Shown here: positions 58,213 through 64,000 of the stretch, one piece after another
Position numbering within the stretch: the first letter of the stretch is position 1
Layout of the letters: each line of letters starts with the position of its first letter
From: Raffaelea ambrosiae
Lineage: Eukaryota; Ascomycota; Sordariomycetes; Ophiostomatales; Ophiostomataceae
NCBI GenBank assembly: GCA_002778195.1
Contig: PCDI01000007.1
Location: 343,735 to 407,734, forward strand
Direction: 5' to 3'
Length of the DNA stretch: 64,000 nucleotides
Program-made: the position numbers and the translations under genes
Notes under the pieces: generated by a model
What the model was told of the DNA's origin: nothing
Databases searched by the model: none
The model's input: the letters and a program-made list of their open reading frames with translations, nothing else

Positions 58213-58220
58213 TATAAAAG
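58213..58220 (+). promoter_or_regulatory. TATA box of the RTA1-family gene
   Basis: TATAAAAG lies 45 bp before the ATG at 58265, preceded by a CTCTCT tract. If used, the 5' leader would be only about 15-25 nt. Confidence 0.6.
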
Positions 58221-58264
58221 AAATCCTTTCTTAGTTGCTGTGTCTCTTTCTTGTTCCAAGCATC

Positions 58265-59515
58265 ATGGAGGACGGAAGGCCTGGTATGTTTGATATATCC
58301 TTGTGGAGGAATCTTTTTTTTTCATAGTTTCTCTTGCTGGGTGTTTACCTCCTACGCACAATACTAACAAGCCATTTGATTGTCTCCCCTCCCCTAGTCG
58401 ACGGTAGCATCTTCTTTTATGCCCCCAACAAGGCCGCCCCCATCTTCTTTGCCGTGGCCTTCGCTGCCTCGGGCGTCCTCCACGCGTGGCAGTGCGTGCA
58501 CTACAAGAGCTGGCGTCTCTCAGGGCTCTATGTCTTGTGCGCCTTCATTTTCACGGCGGGCTTCATCATGCGCGAGGTCGGCGCCTACCACTACGACAAC
58601 GTCAACATCTACATTGCCGCCACCGTGCTCGTCTACACCGCGCCGCCCCTGCTCGAGCTCGCCAACTACTACGTCCTCGGCCGCATCCTGTACTACGTTC
58701 CGCACCTCTCCCCCCTCCACCCGGGCCGCGTGCTCACCACGTTTGCCGCCATCTCCAGCGTCATCGAGGTCCTCAACGGCAACGGCGCCGCCAACGCGTC
58801 CAATGCCTCGCTCCCGCCGAGCAGGCAGAACATGGGCCACAACCTCTTGAAGGCGGCGCTCCTCATGCAGGTCGTGGTGGTGTGCGCGTTTGTCGGGCTG
58901 ACCGTCGCTTTCCATCGCCGCACCTGCCGCGCCGGCATGCACGCCCACAGCAGCCGCCTGACCAACGTGCTGGCGACGCTCTACGCCAGCACCGCGCTGC
59001 TCTTTGTGCGCACCATCTACCGCGTGGTCGAGTACTTTTCCATTGCCAACCTGCACTACCTGGACCCGGACGTGGACCCTCTGTCGTTCAGCGTGATCAT
59101 CCGCTACGAGTGGTTCTTTTACGTGTTCGAGGCGTCGCTGATGCTGTGCAACACGTGGCTGATCAACATCCGGCACCCGCGGCGGTACCTGCCGGCGTCG
59201 ACCAAGACGTATCTGGCGCCGGACGGCGTGACCGAGGTGACGGGCCCGGGCTACAAGGACGACCGGCCGTTTGTGATGACGCTGGTGGATCCGTTTGATC
59301 TGTACGGGCTGCTCAAGGGGCGGGACCAGAAGACCAAGTTCTGGGACCTGCAAGAGAACGGCCAGCAAGACCACCAGCAACAGCAACAGCAGCAGCAACA
59401 GCTGGATCCACTAGATCCGTTCGACCAGCAGGGACACCAGAGCCAGCCGACGAGACAAGGCATGGAATCGACTGGCGTGCCCAAGATTGCTCGCACCCCA
59501 TCAAAGATCGTGTGA
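58265..59515 (+). CDS. RTA1-family seven-transmembrane protein
   Basis: Two exons (58265-58283, 58398-59515) encode 378 residues. Exon 1 is only 19 nt (MEDGRP plus one base); the intron is 114 nt (GTATGT..CCCTAG). The body fits the fungal RTA1-like family of seven-TM plasma- or vacuolar-membrane proteins (yeast Rta1, Rsb1, Pug1): an extracellular FFYAPNKAAPIFFAVAFAA start, then helices with AFIFTAGFIMREVGAYHYDN, PPLLELANYYVLGRILYYV, LLFVRTIYRVVEYF and WFFYVFEASLML. The motif FVRTIYRVVEYF is typical. Members are linked to resistance to aminocholesterol, azoles or long-chain-base export; the exact substrate cannot be read from sequence. The cytosolic tail has a Gln run (59370-59400) and two DP-rich repeats (LDPLDPFDQQ). 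A TATA box precedes the gene closely. Confidence 0.92.
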
Positions 59516-60860
59516 GGGATACAAAAGGGAAGAAGGAGAGAGGAGGAGAGAGACAGGAATAGAAGAATATGTCAGGAGGGGGGAAGACGGTAGAGAGCAA
59601 TCCAGATGGATGGGTGTTTGTTTGAGACTGTTTGTTCCTTGCTGCGTTTGTTTTTATCAGGGTCAACTGGCTTCTGTATTTGCAGTTTGGGACATGGACG
59701 ATGGGACAAAAGGGAAGAAGAAAAGGACAAAGGGAAAGAAGGAAAGAAGACGAGGGAGGCAAAAAAAAAGGAGAGGAAAGAAGATGAGGCAGGCAAAAGA
59801 AAGAACAAATGCTGCTTTGTGAGACACTCGTGCAATCATACCCCCATATTGTTTGTTCTTTTTTTATCCTGTTGCTTGACAGGAAAAATGCACTTGCTTT
59901 CTTTTTGTCTAGATAGTCCAATGCCTAATATTAAGGGCCAATGGCATGACCCAATGGCCTACGACTGTAGCTTTTACGAGTACTATCAAGCTTTTGATCC
60001 ACTACTCTCTCCTCTCGTCAAGACGCTTGCCTACTAGCAGTAGACAGACAACCAAAGATAGAGCCAGGGGGGCTGCGGATGTCGGATGTCGTCTGTTTTG
60101 GCTTGCGGCTGATGCCATTGGCGTGAGGCTCTGGCACAACTGGGCAGGTGTCCCGTGATTTGTTTTTTGGACGAGAGAAAGCTGCCATCCCGGCTGTCGG
60201 GTCGGGCGTCAGCATCTTGTTTTTCAGACTACCCGTTCCGTTTGGGGAGGGGGGGGGCGTGTGCTATCAATTACTCGGTACGTGTGGGAAGTGTGCAGGA
60301 CTGATTTGGGTGAGGGAGCGAGGCCGTGATCAATGGGGTGCTTGGGTGGGCGATTGATTGATTGGGCAGAGCCTCCCTCCCACTGGCTCCTTCCGAATTC
60401 GTCGCCGCCTTTCCCCGGTCGCTCTTGCCCAGAGATACTGCACTCGTTCGGGTTACACCGCCTCTCTTGGCCGCTCGTGCCGACGGAGGATCTTCACCAG
60501 ACAGCCTTTTTTTTCCCATAAATTGCAAGCGATAGAAAAAAAGAGAGAGGGGTTGAGAGTGATCTCCCGCCCCCCTTCCGCCAACAGCCGCACTTGGCGA
60601 TTGAGTGCAGCTACATACGAGTAACTAACTAGTGCCTGCGGGCCTATCCTCCTTGCAGCAACATGGCGGTTCCAAAAAAAGACGACGAAAGGGGAAGCAG
60701 CAAAGCAGGCACATGCCACATGCCACTTGCCTCATATGACGCAACTGTTTGTCGGAGAGACCCATAGGAGTTACGGTGTAAGATTGGGCACTGAATTGGG
60801 CGTGTTCGCGCGAGTACTTGCGAGTAGAATACTTGTATGTACCTTGTCGCCACTGTGCAT

Positions 60861-60887
60861 ACCAACTACGTAGTAACTAGTTATATC
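60861..60887. repeat. Paired palindromes ACTACGTAGT and AACTAGTT
   Basis: The 10-bp palindrome ACTACGTAGT (60865-60874) abuts the 8-bp palindrome AACTAGTT (60875-60882). Confidence 0.7.
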
Positions 60888-61710
60888 TCAGGATGGTGCA
60901 TGAAGCACAGAGACTGCGAGTAATCCTCTTGTCAAGCATGTCGCATCCACCAGCTCGCTGCAGCTTGTAAGCAGCGGACGCGGAAACAACGCTTATCTTG
61001 TTTCACGCTATGAAATAAGATATCTTGCTATAAGACGCCAATTAAGATACTACTTTGTACTCGCACTACTCGTGCATTGTGAATTGGGCCGAACGGACGA
61101 ACGCATTGATGAATGGTCCGGGGGGGAGGGTCATAAACGGCCGAAAAACGGGGGGAAAAGAGATGGTTGAGAGTGGAGGAGAGACGAAGCAAAGCGAGCG
61201 CCCCCGAGACCAAAAACAAAACGAGTCAAACAAGTGACCAAACAAGCAGTGGGCGATCCAGAGCCAATGAGCACAGCCACAGGCTGGTGCGCTGCTGATC
61301 CTGGCAAGCACCCTCTGGGCGACCCTCATTTGATCCTTCCAATTCAAGCCCCCCTCCCTAGGCGAGACCTTTCCTGTTGCGGGATAGGCGTGCGCTGGGC
61401 CAGTGGGAGGCGGAGTTTTGTTGTGGTGGTTTCTCGACTAAGACGGAGGCTCCAGGATCTGAGGTGCGTGTGGGAAGTTGTCCGTCGGCGTGAGATGCTG
61501 CTCGTACTCGTAGGTAAGACACGGCGGGGCTCTGCGTGTGCTGTTGGATCAATACACAGACACAACTGTTGGAAAATCGTATTCCGCTCAAAATGCCGTA
61601 CACGCGGCCGGGGGCGTCCGGCCGGGGTCGAGCCTGGGAGGCAAGGAGAGAACAGGGCGAAGGAGGGCGGCATAAGGAGACCAGGATCGCAGGGAGATTG
61701 CAGAGTGATC

Positions 61711-61738
61711 ACTACATAGTAACTACTGATAGTAGTAG
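61711..61738. repeat. ACTACATAGTAACTAC motif cluster
   Basis: ACTACATAGT is followed by AACTACTGATAGTAG. Member of the dispersed palindromic family. Confidence 0.6.
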
Positions 61739-61936
61739 CCCGAGGGCAGTACCTGAGAACAGACAACAGACGAAAAGGGTCAATACGAGCAAAGGCGAGT
61801 CGGGTTAAAAAAAGAACAAGACAAAGACAATCAACAAGGAAAACACTACTGCTGTATATGTATCAGGAACGTCAAAGGCATGAGCTCGCGAAAGACACGA
61901 TTAGCTTGGGTTCGTCCGCGGGAAGGTACATGCAAA

Positions 61937-61980
61937 GTAGTTCGTATCTGTACGAGTAACTATTAACTACTATGTACATC
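61937..61980. repeat. TACGAGTA/ACTACTATGTA motif cluster
   Basis: GTAGTTCGTA, TACGAGTAACTATTAAC and TACTATGTACATC follow one another in 44 bp. Confidence 0.65.
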
Positions 61981-62596
61981 AACTCTATCTCGGAAAGCAC
62001 CAAGGAACCAAAGAACTGCATCAACAGCATCGTCGCCACAACGGCTACCACCACCACTGCACGCCAATGGGCATTGTGCCCCTGTGCCGATCAGCTGGCT
62101 TCGTCGCATCCACCAGCTCTGCCCGGGTCTTGTGTCTGGGGGGGGAGTGGGTAGTATTTATTTTGGTCCCAGCTGTCTCCATAGATGATTCCTCACGATT
62201 TCCACTTTCACTAGTTACATGTACTTGGCAAGAGACGTGCATCGGGCTGGTCCCTCCAATTTCCTCCTGGCTAAGCCCTGTTTCTTCGTTGACCAGCTCG
62301 TCGAGCCCCAGCTTCCCTGGCTCCGTGGCGTTTGGGTAGACGATAGGCATGTGTGGTGCGATGTTATTTTGCCGTTCTGGTTTGTGAGTACGGTGTACTA
62401 TGTACTGTTGCTACATAGTATGCAACTGCATGCTAAGACCACGGGTCTCTTGTGCCTATTTGCATAATAAGCAATGGTCTGTTTCCGACGCCCTGGCCCG
62501 AGTCCGGTCGGATACTATGTACACTGCCACACTGGCTGCAGTCCCGGAGACGGGTGCTGAAGGTCTGATCTCCGAGTGACTGGGTTGGGACATCCA

Positions 62597-62634
62597 CTAG
62601 TTAATAGTTACCTACATAGCAACTAGTTAGTATG
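62597..62634. repeat. ACTAGTT inverted pair with TACATAG core
   Basis: ACTAGTTAATAGTTACC and TACATAGCAACTAGTTAG contain two ACTAGTT/AACTAGTT palindromes and GTTAC/GTAAC-like arms. Confidence 0.6.
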
Positions 62635-62880
62635 AGCAGTGGGATAGTACTTTCTTTTCATCTTGCCAGTGCTTGGTCCCCCGTGCTTTCCCGCCGCGTT
62701 TTTGCTGGCATTCTTGAAACCGGGAGCTGACAGCCTCTCCAATCAGCTGTGCCCACCCCTGCTCCCCTGTGACCAGGGCACGAGACAGGCACGCCAGGGC
62801 CGCCAGGGCGCTGAAGCCCCCCGTCCCAGAGAATCGTTCCTTCCCCCTTGGCATTGTGCATCACCCGGGGGGCTTGTCCC

Positions 62881-62992
62881 GCTGTCTGTTCTGTCTGTCC
62901 TGTCGGTTCTGTCTGTCCTTCTGTTCCCTGTCTGTCCTGTCGGTTCTTGTCTGCTCCCCTGTCTGTTCTCCTGTCTGTTCTCTCCTGTCTCG
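62881..62992. repeat. Degenerate CTGTCTGTYC tandem array
   Basis: A 20-bp unit is repeated perfectly at 62891-62910 and 62928-62947, with degenerate CTGTCTGTTCTC units around it. Confidence 0.85.
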
Positions 62993-63170
62993 TTTCGTCC
63001 TTGTTGGACCACGTTTCGACGTGATGTGTCTTTTCTTTGTCCCTGCCACATTCTGTCTCATTTCCAACCAAACAAAACTCGAACCATTCCAGGCTCGTGG
63101 AATGTTCTGATGTTCTGTTCTTCCCCAGTTCTTCCCCAGTTCTTCTCCATCAAACATCAAACATCACGGC

Positions 63171-63243
63171 CAACACTCGACAAACACACGGCAAACACTC
63201 GACAAACACTCGACAAACACTCGACAGACACTCGACAGACATC
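63171..63243. repeat. Minisatellite AACACTCGACA
   Basis: Six copies of an 11-bp AACACTCGACA unit with one-base variants (last units end GACAG). A short CAGTTCTTCCC duplication precedes it (63125-63144). Confidence 0.9.
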
Positions 63244-63606
63244 ACGGAAACACATAAGATCCAAACAAGACAGAACCGCGTGCTCCTGTGCTCGTGCTCA
63301 ACAAAGCAACCACACGAGCCCATCCACCATCTACACCCAAAATATCGTACACTGGTGCTCGACTACGCCCACGCCCTAACTCGGTCTGACCACGCTATTA
63401 TCTGCTCGCTCCGTCGCCTGAGGGTTCCCCCCTACTGCCGTGTGTCAATTTTTAGAATCCCTACTCCTGGCATCGTCTCCTGGTTATTTCCAGTGTCTTT
63501 CCTGTCTCTTGCCTGCATCCTGCTCGCACCCTAGGCTCATTTCACACTGCCCCGTCTTTTCGCCTGCTTGCATCTGCCCGCCCCCAAGCTGGCCTGTTTT
63601 CACGCC

Positions 63607-63656
63607 GTCTGCTCTTGTCTGCTCTTGTCTGCTCTTGTCTGGTCTTGTCTGCTCTG
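63607..63656. repeat. Minisatellite TGTCTGCTCT
   Basis: Five 10-bp units in tandem; the fourth has a G for C. Confidence 0.9.
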
Positions 63657-64000
63657 CATCTGCATCCGCTTGCAGCCGTCCTAGGCCACAACAGGACTGG
63701 CCAACCCGCCTGGCTAGAAACCTGGCACCCACCCGGCACCCACACATCACGCTGCAGGGCTGAGGTTCGCTTGGGGGGGTCCTTGTGCTGGGCGCGCGAC
63801 GGATTTGACAGACGAGCCCGCCAGCCTCAGCGAGAACAGCCTAGAGAACACGAACGGCCTGCTGCTGCTGCTGCTGCTGCGCGCCTGACCTTGGATCGAA
63901 CCGCGCCAGCCCGCCCGGTGCCCATTCCTTATATCGCTTTTACTTTTTTTAATCCTCTCAGCCCCCCCCGTCTGGGCAGCACCCCGGCCACCACCACCAC

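Larger units (their letters stand above)
49128..58264. other. 9.1-kb interval without recognisable gene
   Basis: It lies upstream of both flanking divergent genes (SKN7 and the RTA1-family gene). Contents seen: a purine-rich tract (49405-49650); a 312-codon stop-free minus-strand frame (50531-49593) that begins with TTG and has low-complexity sequence; several TACTCGTA-type clusters (50759, 51010, 51206, 51867, 57477); a GTCTAGAC cluster (52945-54124); a GTGGTGGCC minisatellite (55750-55785). No transposon, tRNA or rRNA was recognised. Confidence 0.55.
59516..64000. other. Right-end non-coding stretch
   Basis: No gene recognised. The left part is the 3' flank of the RTA1-family gene. The densest set of TACTCGTA/ACTACGTAGT motifs in the window is at 59972-62634. 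Three minisatellite arrays lie at 62881-62992, 63171-63243 and 63607-63656, and a (CTG)7 run at 63859-63879. A 238-codon frame at 62663-63379 reads straight through two of these arrays and is rejected. The CT-rich, then CCACCACCAC, sequence at the very end could lead into a gene beyond the window. Confidence 0.55.

Noticed and set aside
63171..63243. Regular short repeats that could suggest a CRISPR-like array
   Set aside because: Units are contiguous 11-mers without unique spacers, and the genome is eukaryotic; it is a minisatellite.
62663..63379. 238-codon frame (+)
   Set aside because: Its repeated Leu-Ser-Val and Thr-Arg-Gln-Thr phrases come from two minisatellite arrays.
63885..63915. 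Reverse-strand GGTTCGATCC resembling a tRNA B box
   Set aside because: The flanking CTG repeat and GC-rich DNA do not fold into a cloverleaf; no A box at the proper distance.

Overview
The window is nuclear DNA of a filamentous ascomycete, most likely a Sordariomycete-type Pezizomycotina. Reasons: short GT..AG introns (57-201 nt, plus one inferred intron of up to 388 nt), monocistronic genes on both strands with long pyrimidine-rich leaders, GC-rich third codon positions, and a gene set typical of fungi (POM152, SKN7, a YIL108W-type metallopeptidase with a jacalin domain, an RTA1-family protein). Genus cannot be named from the sequence. There is one ambiguous base (N at 27772) after an 18-C run.

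Layout. Left third (1-23.7 kb), sparse: an uncharacterised fungal protein (-, 2132-4577), a Ser/Thr-rich single-pass membrane protein resembling wall sensors (+, 8234-10753) and a Whi5/Nrm1-like G1/S repressor candidate (-, 13361-14751), then a 9-kb interval with no recognisable gene. Centre (23.7-49.1 kb), dense: metallopeptidase-jacalin protein (+), phosphatidylserine synthase CHO1 (+), an FBXO21-like F-box protein (+), a UCH-family deubiquitinase (-), nucleoporin POM152 (+), eIF2B epsilon GCD6 (-) and the response regulator SKN7 (-). I rebuilt exon-intron structures by joining splice sites; every recognised gene closes in frame. Right third (49.1-64 kb): one RTA1-family gene (+, 58265-59515) between long non-coding stretches rich in minisatellites.

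How the genes relate. They are mostly unlinked housekeeping and regulatory functions: nuclear pore, translation initiation, phospholipid synthesis, ubiquitin pathway (F-box and UCH proteins are convergent neighbours), oxidative/osmotic stress signalling (SKN7) and cell-cycle start. I see no secondary-metabolite cluster, transposon, CRISPR array, tRNA or rRNA.

Most interesting signals: a UCH enzyme with Asn at the catalytic Asp position; a dense MCB/SCB (ACGCG) cluster in a convergent intergenic region with no gene to drive; related CG-rich repeats in both introns of CHO1; a stop-free 3n intron in POM152 that would encode a hydrophobic insert if retained; a 17-nt exon in SKN7; a His/Gly-rich insertion in eIF2B epsilon; and a dispersed family of TACTCGTA / ACTACGTAGT-type palindromic motifs in the intergenic DNA.
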